From Urechis unicinctus (Eukaryota; Annelida; Polychaeta; Xenopneusta; Urechidae): a DNA stretch of 64,000 nt. The notes under the pieces were generated by a model. The model had not been told where the DNA came from. It searched no databases and worked only from the letters and a program-made list of their open reading frames with translations. The translations under genes and the position numbers were made by a program. The DNA lies in assembly GCA_034190875.2 (NCBI GenBank), contig CM067358.1, forward strand, positions 54,102,767 through 54,166,766. The letters are read 5' to 3'. This document shows positions 13,010-23,869 of the stretch, one piece after another (the first letter of the stretch is position 1; each line of letters starts with the position of its first letter).

Positions 13010-14790
13010 AAGCCCTCACTCCTCAAACCACTGATGACAAAGATGTCTCCAAGCATTCACACCTCAAACCATTGATGAAAAAGATATATCAAAGCATTCA
13101 CACCTCAAACCACTGATGACAAAGATGTCTCAAAGCATTCACATCTCAAACCACTGATGACGAAGATATCTCAAAGCATTCACACCTTAAACCACTGATG
13201 ATGAAGATATCTCAATGCATTCACACCTCAAACCACTGATGACAAAGATATCTCAAAGCATTCATACCTCAAACCACTGATGACAAAGATATCTCAAAGC
13301 ATTCACACCTCAAACCACTGATGACAAAGATATCTCAAAGCATCCACTTCTCAAACCACTGATGACGAAGATATCTCAAAGCATTCACACCTCAAACCAC
13401 TGATGACAAAGATATCTCAAAGCATTCACACCTCAAACCACTGATGACAAAGATATCTCAAAGCATCCACTTCTCAAACCACTGATGACGAAGATATCTC
13501 AAAGCATTCACACCTCAAACCACTGATGACAAAGATATCTCAAAGCATTCACACCTCAAACCACTGATGACAAAGATATCTCAAAGCATTCACACCTCAA
13601 ACCACTGATGACGAAGATATCTCAAAGCATTCACATCTCAAACCACTGATGACGAAGATATCTCAAAGCATTCACACCTTAAACCACTGATGACGAAGAT
13701 ATCTCAAAGCATTCACACCTCAAACCACTGATGACGAAGATATATCAAAGCATTCACACCTCAAACCACTGATGACAAAGATATCTCAAAGCATTCACAC
13801 CTCAAACCACTGATGACAAAGATATCTCAAAGCATTCACACCTCAAACCACTGATGACAAAGATATCTCAAAGCATTCACACCTCAAACCACTGATGACA
13901 AAGATATCTCAAAGCATTCACACCTCAAACCACTGATGACTCTCAAACACACCTCAAACCACTGATGACAAAAGCATTCATCTCAAAGCAAATTCACATT
14001 CACACCAAAACCACTGATGACAAAGATATCTCAATGCATTCACACCTCAAACCATTGATGACAAATACATCTCAAAATATTCACATCTCAAACCTGATGA
14101 CAAAGATGACAAAACCACTGATGACAAATACATCTCAAAGCATTCACATCTCAAACCACTGATGACAAAGATATCTCAAAGCATTCACACCTCAAACCAC
14201 TGATGACAAAGATATCTCAAAGCATTCACACCTCAAACCACTGATGACAAAGATGTCTCAAAGCATTCACACCTCAAACCACTGATGACTAAGATATCTC
14301 AAAGCATTCACATCTCAAACCACCGATGACGAAGATATCTCAAAGCATTCACACCTCAAACCACTGATGACAAAGATGTCTCAAAGCATTCACACCTCAA
14401 ACCACTGATGACAAAGATATCTCAAAGCATTCACACCTCAAACCACTGATGACAAAGATGTCTCAAAGCATTCACACCTCAAACCACTGATGACAAATAC
14501 ATCTCAAAGCATTCACATCTCAAACCACTGATTACGAAGATATCTCAATGCATTCACACCTCAAACCATTGATGACAAATACATCTCAAAGCATTCACAC
14601 CTCAAACCACTGATGACAAAGATGTCTCATAACATTCACTTCTCAAACCACTGATGACAAAGATATCTCAAAGCATTCACACCTCAAACCACTGATGACA
14701 AAGATGTCTCATAACATTCACTTCTCAAACCACTGATGACTAATTATGATGACTCTTAGCATTCACAACTCAAGCCACTGATGACTCGAA
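13010..14790. repeat. 41-bp satellite array, about 43 copies
   Basis: Units of 41 bp read CACTGATGACAAAGATATCT, then CAAAGCATTCACACCTCAAAC. Common variants swap CAAAG/CGAAG, ATATCT/ATGTCT and CACACC/CACATC. A disordered stretch with partial units lies near 13935-14160, and the array degrades at both ends. It is 5' of the minus-strand membrane-protein gene. The period is not a multiple of three, and no long ORF spans it. Confidence 0.95.
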
Positions 14791-15169
14791 TGTGTCAAAG
14801 CACAGATGCTTGAGCATCTCCGGCATTTGCCACCAATAACTTGGCACTATTAAAGCCTTCAAACCTGAAAGGAGTTGCATTGCTCATGCCAAAATCTCTT
14901 GGTTTATCTTAATTTTATCATCATGATAAATGTTAAACATTAAATGCAGCATATTATTACATTTAATGGATTCTTCATGGTTAATAACCACCAAGTAAGC
15001 TGTCACTTCAATGTGAGGCTTTCTTATCGAATGATGGGTATTGCTTCAATCTATGAGCGTCCCCATTCAAATGATTCTACCAATGGGGCGCTGATCACAT
15101 TATTTGATAATTTATTCAACTGCTTTGTATATCTGAGGGTGAACTAGTTTTTTTCAGATGTCAAGATGT
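14791..15169. other. Intergenic, nothing recognised
   Basis: This is AT-rich sequence between the 41-bp array and the reverse transcriptase fragment. A 67-residue ORF at 14944-15147 has no recognisable feature and is treated as chance. Confidence 0.4.
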
Positions 15170-16218
15170 GGATGAAATTTCTTGATTTTTAGACTGTGAC
15201 CTCATGTGACCCTTTCTGTTTCTTCCAATTCAATAGTCGGATACAGTCGGACCATATTTTTTGGTTAAGATATTGTAAAGTTCTATCATACCTCCCCATA
15301 GGCGCTAATATGCCAAGGTCAGTAATTCTAATTTGTGTAGGTATTCAGCATAAGGCAAATCCTTGATAGACCGTACAAATTTTGTGGCCAGCATTCCCTA
15401 ATATTGTTATGTTTCTTTAAGTGAGGAGCCCAGACTTGATTGGCATATTCAATGCGTGGTCAAACTAGGGATTTGTAAAGCGTACTAATATTATCCATTT
15501 CCAGGTAAACGAAAGAACACCATATTATTCCAAGTATAGAATTTGCTTCATTTTCTCATTGATATTAAAGTTAATCGATCATCCACAATAACACCAACAT
15601 CTCTTTCTGTTTTTGAAATGTAATCACTTGACAGTTGGTTCCTATTGTATAGCTATGGGGTTCTGTTGTTTGGGTGGAAATTCTCATGGTTTCACATTTA
15701 TCAGGATGAAATTTAAGTAAGGAATCTTGAGAACACTCATACATTGAATCAATGTCCTAATGTAAATTTTCACAATCTTTCTTGCATGGAATATTTTGGT
15801 GTCAACAGCATATAAGAATATATCAGTTCCAACATTAACTCTATCTGGCAAGTCATTGGTATATATCACGAATAAGAGAAGACCCAGGACCGAACCTTGA
15901 AGTATTCCACTTAACACCTAACACCATTTTGAGATAGCTCTTTCGAACCCAGTATGGTGATAAAACCTGACGTTGGTCATTGGGCTATTCTGAGAAGGTC
16001 CCTTGGACTGTCACCCTTTGTTTACGGCCAGATAGAACGCTATTTATCCAGGATAAAAGTTCTCCTTTTATGTCATAGGATTCGCATTTTTTCAGCAGTC
16101 TTCTTTGTGGTACGGTATCAAAAGCCTTCATGAAGTCAAAGAAAATTACATCCACCTTCCCTCCACTATCTAGAATTTCTGTACATCTGTCTAATACCCT
16201 TAAGACCAAGACCAAGTA
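15170..16218 (-). mobile_element. Truncated non-LTR retrotransposon, reverse transcriptase remnant
   Basis: Read on the minus strand from 16215: an open segment carries the RT motif FFDFMKAFDTVPQRRLL and a WINSVLSGRKQRVTV segment. A new frame then gives LSGILQGSVLGLLLFVIYTN DLP and a YAVDTKIF core in the place of the catalytic YADD-type motif (F/Y-A-D-D). Further frames give a FHPDKCETMRIS segment, LVRPRIEYANQVWAP near 15430-15475, and GMIELYNIL near 15270. Together these match the C-terminal half of a Jockey/CR1-type RT. Several frameshifts and stops and the missing N-terminal half and endonuclease show a dead, 5'-truncated copy. The clade is unresolved. Confidence 0.85.
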
Positions 16219-16477
16219 CTAGTATATAGCTATATTATCGCTCGTAGGTTAACGGTCGGTTCCCCTTTCATTTTTATTCGTGTGATAGACATTATTGTAC
16301 TACAATGTCGTCTATTTGTAGGTATTGTATGTAGTCTATAGTTGTCGAAATAGGCAAACTAACTAGACCCATGTGGTTTTCGAAAATCGGACCACAGGGC
16401 AAGGAAACTTCACTCCATCCTCAACTGCGTTCGCTTTGTTTACAACTCCCGATCTTTCCAATTCCAGTACGAACTGA

Positions 16478-16527
16478 CGCCCTACAAGACGTCCGAGTAT
16501 ACATATTCATATTACCGACCGGGGCTA
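16478..16527 (+). mobile_element. Short TAGC-family transposon copy A (left end decayed)
   Basis: The segment starts GCCCTACAAGACGTCCGAGT after a degraded TAGC end and finishes GACCGGGGCTA. It matches copies D and H over its length. The right flank TACAAGTAT is the 9-mer later duplicated by copy B. No convincing left duplication is visible, so this copy is assigned by similarity only. Confidence 0.55.
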
Positions 16528-16536
16528 TACAAGTAT

Positions 16537-17370
16537 TAGCCCTACAAGACGTCAGTAGACGTCTTACTTTCTCAGAAAACGACGCAATGAAAAATAATTG
16601 AGATCGATTCAGACAACTCCCAAACACCAAACATACCAAAGTGATGAGTTATATAATGCAATAATGTTTTACGGACAATTTTATCCCTTTTCGGCGGGGG
16701 ATTTCATTCATGGTAATTATTTATAGTTCGATTAATTTGGGAAGCGGTAAAAAGTCCGAAACACAGCACATGTTTGTTTTCAAGTTCAAGACCACGTACA
16801 TCGCGCATGCTCAGAATGACGACTAATGCTAAACCCGGGGGGGGGGCACTTAAGTGTAAAGAGGTAGTATACATGTGCCGCGCGACCGGGTATGTTTTTT
16901 CGGCCTCTCGTCTTGTACGACGGTTTATACATTCGCATAGTACCTTGTACGACGGGGTATACTTTTTGCCATTCTCAACTTGTACAACAGGTACGGGTTT
17001 TCGAGGTCCCGCGGCACACCCCTATCCGAGTTAGGGTCAAGTGCCCCCCCGGGATGCTAAGGCAATGCAAATGAGGCGGCGGTAAATCACGGGAAATCAC
17101 GCGACCCAATATTTTTCCAAAATGGCGATCATGGTATCTTGCCTTTTCGGAAATGATGTATCGATGGCATTCCTTGAAGAATAGCGTTGAGTTGGGGTAA
17201 ATATTTTTGCGCGTAGGGACTGTTTGTAGTACAGGCTCTTGATATATGTTATTTTTTGGATGCGTAATTGAGCACCCAAGTGCGTAAGGCCACCAACTTT
17301 TCTTTAATGAAGCGCTCATACCGTCGTATCGTAACGGTATAAATTCATGTTACCGTTATGACCGGAGCTA
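16537..17370 (+). mobile_element. Long (834-bp) member of the TAGC family, copy B
   Basis: The left end is TAGCCCTACAAGACGTC and the right end is TTACCGTTATGACCGGAGCTA minus its first base; both are the same ends as the 54-58 bp copies. Exact 9-bp direct repeats TACAAGTAT lie at 16528-16536 and 17371-17379. The interior has no convincing ORF and holds a nested, unrelated element (16833-17053). Without the nested element the copy is about 610 bp, so it is non-autonomous as well, or the shell of a once larger element. Confidence 0.75.
16833..17053. mobile_element. About 220-bp non-autonomous DNA transposon with CCCGGGG termini
   Basis: The left terminus is CCCGGG plus a G-run then CACTT, and the right terminus is AAGTG plus a C-run then GGG: terminal inverted repeats of about 16 bp. 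The 7-bp direct repeat ATGCTAA flanks both sides (16826-16832 and 17054-17060). Inside, CTTGTACGACGG or CTTGTACAACAGG occurs three times at roughly 35-bp spacing (near 16913, 16948, 16979), like subterminal transposase sites. It is nested in the 834-bp TAGC-family element. The superfamily is not determined. Confidence 0.75.
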
Positions 17371-17894
17371 TACAAGTATACGAGCTGTTGTCTACCTGTC
17401 TACAATATGGAGTACACTGTTCCAGCTGCACAGCGAGGACAAGAATGGTCGAGAGTTGTAAACAGCATAGGCGATGTGGTAGGCAAAGTTTGTTTTCCCC
17501 CGAAGAAAACACCTTATTCAACGCAGACTCTGAAGATCGAGAAGGCACCACGGCCTTCAAATATATTTAAGTACCTTCTTAACAGCACTTCCCTGTTTAC
17601 CTTTTATATGGATCGCTGGGTCCAATCTGGTTTCATTCGTTCCAAATTGAACAAAACTAGTCCCATTCTAAACTGACGCCATGCGTGTGGACCAACAGGC
17701 TACGTGTTCCTTCCATCTAAGTGTCCTGATTAAACCGTCTGCTGCATGTACGATAAAGCGCAGTTTGAGAAGTGAGTTGCAAGTGGGTTCAAAGTTTATA
17801 CGTAGGAGGACCCAAACAAGGCCAATCTGTTCATGCGGTATTGTCACTTGTTGCCAATACAGCACTGGGTCCTCCCACACCACTCACTGTGTTG

Positions 17895-17965
17895 AAACTC
17901 CGCCTCTGACAGCGCCGTGCTATTTACTACTTTCGATCTCTCACATCCGCGTTCTAGATGTAGCA
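17895..17965 (+). repeat. Dispersed repeat, copy 1
   Basis: About 70 bp starting GAAACTCCGCCTCTGACAGC matches 50938-51005 in the same orientation with scattered substitutions, including TTTACTACTTT and GATCTCTCACATCCG. The edges and the element type are unknown. Confidence 0.7.
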
Positions 17966-18180
17966 TATACTGATCTGCCTGGAACAGATTCGGAAGCTCA
18001 GTTCCCAAATAGCACTCTTGAACCAAGTTGGGGAGCTTGCTGAATAGAGTAATGCTCTTTATGTTTAAAAAAAATAAGTCTATTAACATCGATCTCTGTC
18101 TCAAATCAGTAACTAGACTTCTTGTCTAATGCTAGACACAGGGAATTTACATTGTAAGGTACTAATTGTTAGGTTGGTTG

Positions 18181-18242
18181 TAGCCGTGCACGACGTTTAT
18201 TATTATATATATATATATTTATATTACCGTCGTGCGCGGCTA
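18181..18242 (+). mobile_element. Short (62-bp) TAGC-family transposon, copy C
   Basis: It begins TAGCCGTGCACGACGT and ends CGTCGTGCGCGGCTA, near-perfect inverted ends around a TA-rich centre. Exact 9-bp duplications GGTTGGTTG lie at 18172-18180 and 18243-18251. Confidence 0.85.
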
Positions 18243-18295
18243 GGTTGGTTGGTGCACCGGTCCCGGCCATTGGGTATAATATGCATACAAAACCA

Positions 18296-18349
18296 TAGCC
18301 CTACAAGACGTCTGAGTAGAAATTCATGTTACCGTTACGACCGGAGCTA
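18296..18349 (+). mobile_element. Short (54-bp) TAGC-family transposon, copy D
   Basis: It begins TAGCCCTACAAGACGTCTGA and ends CGTTACGACCGGAGCTA. Exact 9-bp duplications ACAAAACCA lie at 18287-18295 and 18350-18358. It is nearly identical, in opposite orientation, to the copy at 51639-51696. Confidence 0.9.
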
Positions 18350-19341
18350 ACAAAACCAAAGGTAAGGGATGTGTATGCATAATATGATCTTGATCCGTAT
18401 GATGCCCCCCACCCCCTCTCCCACCCCTGTTATAGCAAGGAGTTAAATAACTCAAGCTATTGGTTATAACTCCATGGTTATAGGCACTTATAATCAGATA
18501 ATGCGACTAACGTTGAAAAAACGAGAACTGCGGGGACGTACCATTGGGACCATTGCATTGTTTTTCCATGAAGTTAACGTTTCTATGGCTATAGAAATAG
18601 CACGAATTGCCAATCCATTTTACCATACATTGAAAACATCACCGTCAACCACACTGCATTCACAAACTGGTAAAATCTGACCATGTTGCTCGTTCGGCTA
18701 ATTGAAACCGAGCGACTATGTGCGCGGTCAGCTGATTAGCGCTGGCTTAGATAACGAAACTCATGTTTTCGCACGAGGTAAGCTGGGTATTGAATAGAAT
18801 TGAATACTTTTTTCCAGACTCGTCTGTATATACATATATAAATACAGTGGACCATATTCATACACACATTGATATACAACAATTCAGCAACTATTTCACA
18901 TGCGTATATTTAAACCAGTGTATCCGAATTTGTAAATGGGGTTAATGAAGATGAATGGCATCGAAATCGAGCTTTTGCGAAGCCCTCAAGCGACAACCCG
19001 TATCATCGCCAGGCCATAAGTAAGGTTATCTGATCACAAGCGTGACTGCATTTAATATATACATACACATCTTTATTATTGATATCTTCTCGTAGAGATT
19101 CGCCATCAATTTTCTGACCGCTTGGTATTATCGCTCACCCTTGCTAACTTGAGCGAGTATACGGATTGTGGGCCTTAAATTTCTATGTGTGCCAAAACTT
19201 GCATCTATTGTTGAGGTAGTCTTCAAACTCCAATGGTGTTAAATCTAGAATAAATGTTAATGCTTGCTCTTTTCCCTTAACTAGTTATTGTTTATCACAG
19301 ATTAACCCTACCTGTCTACATTTAATCAAATTAATGAAATG

Positions 19342-19463
19342 CGATGAAACCATATAATTCGCTCTGTTTTAGACGTTCAAGGTATCTGATGTGAATTGTG
19401 GATTCATCCATTGAATTGGATTCATTTGTCGTAGGACGTCTACATAGACATCCTGTAGAGCTA
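19342..19463 (-). mobile_element. Possible 122-bp TAGC-family copy E
   Basis: On the minus strand it begins TAGCTCTACAGGATGTC and continues with GTAGACGTCCTAC, matching the left end of the 834-bp copy B. The 9-mer AATGAAATG lies directly outside this end (19464-19472) and again at 19333-19341. The far end reads CATCG instead of GCTA, so it is either eroded or the second 9-mer is chance. Confidence 0.45.
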
Positions 19464-19665
19464 AATGAAATGAAACGTCTGTGCAGGGCTTAATTACAGA
19501 TATTATGGTTGTGAAGTTATTGTTCATAGATGTTTTATTTGTGTGCAGGATTTGATCAGCTTTAGCAAACCAAGCTGCAGCAACAATTGAGACATTGTTG
19601 TTCTTGGGGCTAATTTGTTGTGTATTGTGAGCAGGAAGCTGGGTCTCTAATTATCACCCAACATC

Positions 19666-22278
19666 ATGTCTAGATATGCCACTCTCTTATCATTCCGCCA
19701 TATCAGCAAGCTGTGGAACAAACCAACCATAAAGAAGCTGTCTATCCCCAATGAAACAGCGTCTTTTGTCAGCGATTCCTCTCAGCATCATCTCCTCGAC
19801 TTCTCGTCTATTCTTCTTCAGGATGGCTCTGATATCCACGATCTTCCCCTTCTCATTCGTCGCATGGATCCAAAAGACTTTCCCTTTGTTTCCATGACAA
19901 ATACCAGTGACACGATACGCCAAGCTTCCCTGGAAGATTTCATCTTCTCACAACGACTCAGCAACTGCAAAAACATATATGAGATTTTAGATTTACTTGA
20001 GGTCCCTGATGACATCTTTACTGCGGCTTCAGCAGCATTTGCTCTCCACAGACTGTGTCAGTTGAGTGTGAATTTAGGGGACAATGTTGACTATTATGTC
20101 AGAAAACCCTTGCTTGTGAAGCTGTGTCAAACCACTTGCAGTGGTCTTCCTCAACTGAGCAATGAATCAGTTATCAACCTTGTGGGATGCTACTTAAATT
20201 CATCTATTTTTGCCGATGGTTCGAAATTGTCTGTAGATTCAGAAATAGAGAGGAGAATAGCAGATGGTGTGTTTTCGTTGCCGGAAATTTGTCGTATTGT
20301 GGATCTGATTTGTAGTAGTACTGATTCCAACTTGTCTTTAGCCAAGAAAGCATGGACACATATTGGATGTCGAATCCATGATATTAACAATGAAAATTTG
20401 GCTCTGATCTTTAAGATGATGAAATACCCTAGTCCCAAGGAATCTTTCTTTTGGGGGGTATTGAGTCGTCGTTTTCAGTCATGCTGGTGGAAGCTAAACA
20501 GTACTGACATAGCCACCATTATGGAATCCCTGGCATTTAACGACAGATACCAAGTGCATATACTTTCAGCAACATCCAAATGGCTCTTCATGAACATCCA
20601 TGATGTGCCCGACGCAGAGCTCATACCAATTGTTGGGACATTCACACATTTTAAGTTCAGCAATGAAAAGCTGATCCACTCCTTGGAACGCTACATGAAG
20701 TTGAAAGTGGACCGCAGCAGCAAAATGCTTGTTGCTATGGTGATGGATCATTGTTGGAATCAGCGGTATCTCTCGACAATCATTTTCGATGCTGTTGCTA
20801 GTGATTTTGAGAGAAATGGCCAGGTCTATGATCCAACTGAAATTCACTTGGCACTGAGGCCATTTGGCTTGTTGAATTATTTACCGCCAAACTCTTACCA
20901 ATTCCTCACGCGCGTAGACACGATTCTGTTCAAGAAGTTCACAGACTTTGACTTGTTAAAGATGTTAGAGCTTGTGGCATCCTTCATGTATTTGGAGAAA
21001 TTTGCTATAAATCTCATCAGCAAATTGCAGGTTTCTTCATCTGTTTCTCGACTACAGTGTAAGTTTTTTGGAACCCCCTTTTTAACTTTAATCAAACCTG
21101 ACAGACCCTCATTTGGTGATGCTAAATATTGCGCTTTGATTCCCGACTAATCTCTTGATTTGTCTATACAGCTATTACGGATGTATCATTGCGGCAGCGC
21201 TATATTGAGTATTATCTACAGTTGCAAGTATCTACCTTAATTGAAATCCCTCATCTTTACCTTCATAATTTGATGGATCGCCTAGACCTCAAATTGGCCT
21301 TCAGGTGGAAGTGTAAGTATCCTCCCAATACCATCTTGCAATTGTTGCAAGCATTAATATATTTTTGTTCTTGACTTAGTTTGTCTCACCTGTGGGATAT
21401 AAGCGATTTTGTTTATTGCAGTCTGTGTGTAATTTGTTGTGCAGCCAGGTATGCCTCATTTCACAGGGAACTGGGCTCAGCTCTGTTCAAGCTCCTCTCT
21501 CCGCAGTGCCTACATGTCATGGCCAGCCCTGGCAGATCCCCCTATGTCATCGGTAATTCTTACTCACTTAAACTTCTTACTTAAAATCTCTAAAGTATTA
21601 AGGCTCATTTCAAGTGGTATTTGTAAGCCACTTGAATGTTAAAAAAAATCCTGTTGATTTGCATATTCATGTCTTGTGTGAAAGATTTTGAGGTTCTCGT
21701 GACCTCCGACGGGAAGATGATTCCTTTCTGCGTCCACAATTCCCACAAGTACAACTCTAGCACCGTGAAGTAAGGATGTGTTTCTTGGCTGTGACTTGTC
21801 AATGTTGTGTCTCAGATCCATAATTTCTGTCTGTTCTTAAAGCTGCAAGCTGGTACTTACTCATGGTCAGAATATTGAATGATTTTAATAGGCTAGTGTG
21901 ACCTGTGATAATCTTGTATGCCCCCATGGTCCTGCATTGCAGACTCGCCATCCTGATTGTGATGCCTGAATACTACTGTGTCAACCAAAAGCATTTGCTC
22001 GGAGAATACGTAGCTAAACATCGTCACCTACAAAAGATGTCCTACAAAATCATCCCAGTAAGTCACCCGTGTTCTTGTCCTCTTCTTTCTGATCATCCCC
22101 AATCTGTATGTTAGGCACTCTGAGATGACCCTTTGTTACTTTGCAGGTGGAATATGATGTGTTTCAAAATCAGCTGAAAGAAAAGAGTGAAAAAGAAGAG
22201 TACCTCTGTAGCTTATTGAAGCCCTACATCGTGTTTGATAAGGATGGCCCTGTTCAGATATCTCTTCAGGACCGGTGA
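19666..22278 (+). CDS. FASTK-family mitochondrial RNA-binding protein with RAP domain
   Basis: Six exons join in frame: 19666-21058, 21172-21312, 21445-21552, 21685-21769, 21943-22057 and 22147-22278 (TGA), giving 657 residues. The first about 28 residues are rich in Arg, Lys, Ser and hydrophobic residues with no acidic residue, as in a mitochondrial presequence. The body is all-helical repeat-like sequence (LSNCKNIYEILDLLEVPDDI; FALHRLCQLSV), as in FAST kinase domain-containing proteins. The C-terminus has the FAST/RAP pattern: SPYVIDFEVLVTSDGKMIPF, then a RAP core with HLLGEYVAKHRHLQKMSYKI and PVEYDVF (about residues 540-640). Family members (FASTKD1-5, TBRG4) process or stabilise mitochondrial transcripts; which paralogue this is cannot be told by eye. 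The ATG lies in a context with no upstream in-frame extension of note. A polyadenylation signal follows at 22504. Confidence 0.9.
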
Positions 22279-22503
22279 TATTCCCAATCCCTTGGAGATG
22301 GCCAACTCAAGTGATCATGCTGTAGATTGTTGAAGGTGTCCGTGATTATAGGGTCTTTTATGCAGTTCAACTTCAACACCTGTAATTATTTTGGTTTGAA
22401 ATTGAACTGAAAGCTTAGAAATATTGCTTAATGGGTTAGCTTGCTGTCAGATTAATGTGATTTCGAAATCGTGACACCAGTATTATAATATTTCTGGTTT
22501 GTT

Positions 22504-22509
22504 AATAAA
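22504..22509 (+). terminator. Polyadenylation signal AATAAA
   Basis: AATAAA lies 226 bp after the stop codon of the FASTK-family gene, in AT-rich sequence. Confidence 0.6.
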
Positions 22510-23269
22510 ATACTGTAAAACAGTAAACGTTATGATTTAGTCTTGCAATATCAATTTATTGAAAAATCAATGTCAGAGGCAGCAGAGATTCCACCGTGTG
22601 TGGCAAGTATCCGGCGGTCACCTGATCCCTCCACTCAAAACTCTGCCATACTACGGTGGTATGTTTTTCGTATATGCATATAAAAAAAAAATTCCAGAAG
22701 CATCCATTCCTTCTCAGTGGAATAGATAAAGTTGGGGATCTTACCCCTGTTGAATATGCTATGTGTCATCTGCATAGTAAAGGCATGGTTATTTACACTA
22801 ATGAGTACTTATGCTCATTTCCAAGTGACCTGCATATTGAACTATGGAAACATGTGTCCAATGTTTAGAACTTATCAATTCTTATCATTCAGTAGATTTC
22901 TGGTTAAATAAAGAATGCATTCTGAAAGATAAAAATAATTGCATATTTTCAATTTTTATTTCCATATATGCCTAAAATGTCAAAATTTTATGTGGCACCC
23001 CCACCTCCCACTCCTTACACCCTAACTTCGAAGATGCCCCCATGAATAGTAAGTCTAGCAATGAGACCCACTATTAACAGATCTGATGGCATCCAAGCTA
23101 TTTTGACAATCTTTTGCAGGTCTGTTTGTTATATTCCACTGTACACCTTGATTCGACATATCACCGTCCATGATGAATTGCCATGCGTTCCTCAAGGCTC
23201 TTATTGACAACTATTACCGTCTCTGGTGTGTGTGGGGGGGGTGGGGGGGGGGGGGGGGGGTGGTATTTG
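22510..23269. other. Intergenic, nothing recognised apart from a G-run
   Basis: No exon is seen. A 70-residue ORF at 22656-22868 shows no feature. A poly-G tract broken by single T residues lies at 23232-23261, just before the possible LTR. Confidence 0.4.
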
Positions 23270-23696
23270 TGTGACGTTAACAACTAGCCTGTCCGCTGAT
23301 GGCTCCTGAACGTATTGTAGGAATCTGAAGGGCTTCGTCTCCTCAGATTCAGCGGGTTTCCCCACCCCGATCTTGTTTAGGTATCGTACCAGAGAGCCAT
23401 GTTATCTCCCGCAAGTCTCCTACGCGGGAGTGAATACCGTCGTTATCACCACCACCACCAGCCAGTCTCCTGTACGGGAGTGAAGAGGACAGCAAGAAGA
23501 GGAGGGGGGCCAGTTCATGGCTCTTCACACAGTCGTATATAAGTGTCAGCTACCGAGTAGGCCTGCTACCCGCCAATTGTCAGTTCCGCAAAGGGGTGCT
23601 CCTTTATAGTCTCGAATAATACCACTCTGTATTACCATCAAATATAGTCAAATAAATATCGCTTGTTATACCAACCAGGTGTCTTTTTTGGGGACA
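23270..23696 (+). mobile_element. Possible solo LTR (about 427 bp)
   Basis: The segment starts TGTGACGTTAAC and ends TTTTTTGGGGACA, so it has TG...CA ends. It has a TATA box (TATATAA, 23536-23542) and an AATAAA (23651-23656) about 110 bp further on, the usual order of promoter and polyadenylation signal in an LTR. Two hairpin-prone units AGTCTCCT...CGGGAGTGAA lie near 23415 and 23465, and GAATCTGA/TCAGATTC forms a stem near 23323-23352. I see no target-site duplication and no internal retroelement sequence, so the call rests on layout alone. Confidence 0.4.
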
Positions 23697-23737
23697 ACCC
23701 TCGAGTCGTTTACAGTATGGCAAGTCTAGGGTTTAAC

Positions 23738-23787
23738 TAGCCGTGCACGACGTCTTATATATTTATATTAACGTCCGATCTGGGCTA
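23738..23787 (+). mobile_element. Short (50-bp) TAGC-family transposon, copy F
   Basis: It begins TAGCCGTGCACGACGTCTTA and ends GTCCGATCTGGGCTA. Exact 9-bp duplications GGGTTTAAC lie at 23729-23737 and 23788-23796. Confidence 0.85.
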
Positions 23788-23818
23788 GGGTTTAACGGGA
23801 CACCATCACGTGTACGTT

Positions 23819-23859
23819 TAGCCCCAGTCGGACGGTCTATAAGACGTCGTGCACGGCTA
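23819..23859 (-). mobile_element. Short (41-bp) TAGC-family transposon, copy G
   Basis: On the minus strand it begins TAGCCGTGCACGACGTCTTA and ends GTCCGACTGGGGCTA, so it mirrors copy F 31 bp away; together they look like a 126-bp foldback. Flanks GTGTACGTT (23810-23818) and GTGTATGGT (23860-23868) agree at seven of nine positions, consistent with an older duplication. Confidence 0.7.
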
Positions 23860-23869
23860 GTGTATGGTA

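Noticed and set aside
13010..14790. CRISPR-like array
   Set aside because: The 41-bp units are contiguous, without unique spacers, in animal nuclear DNA; this is an ordinary satellite.
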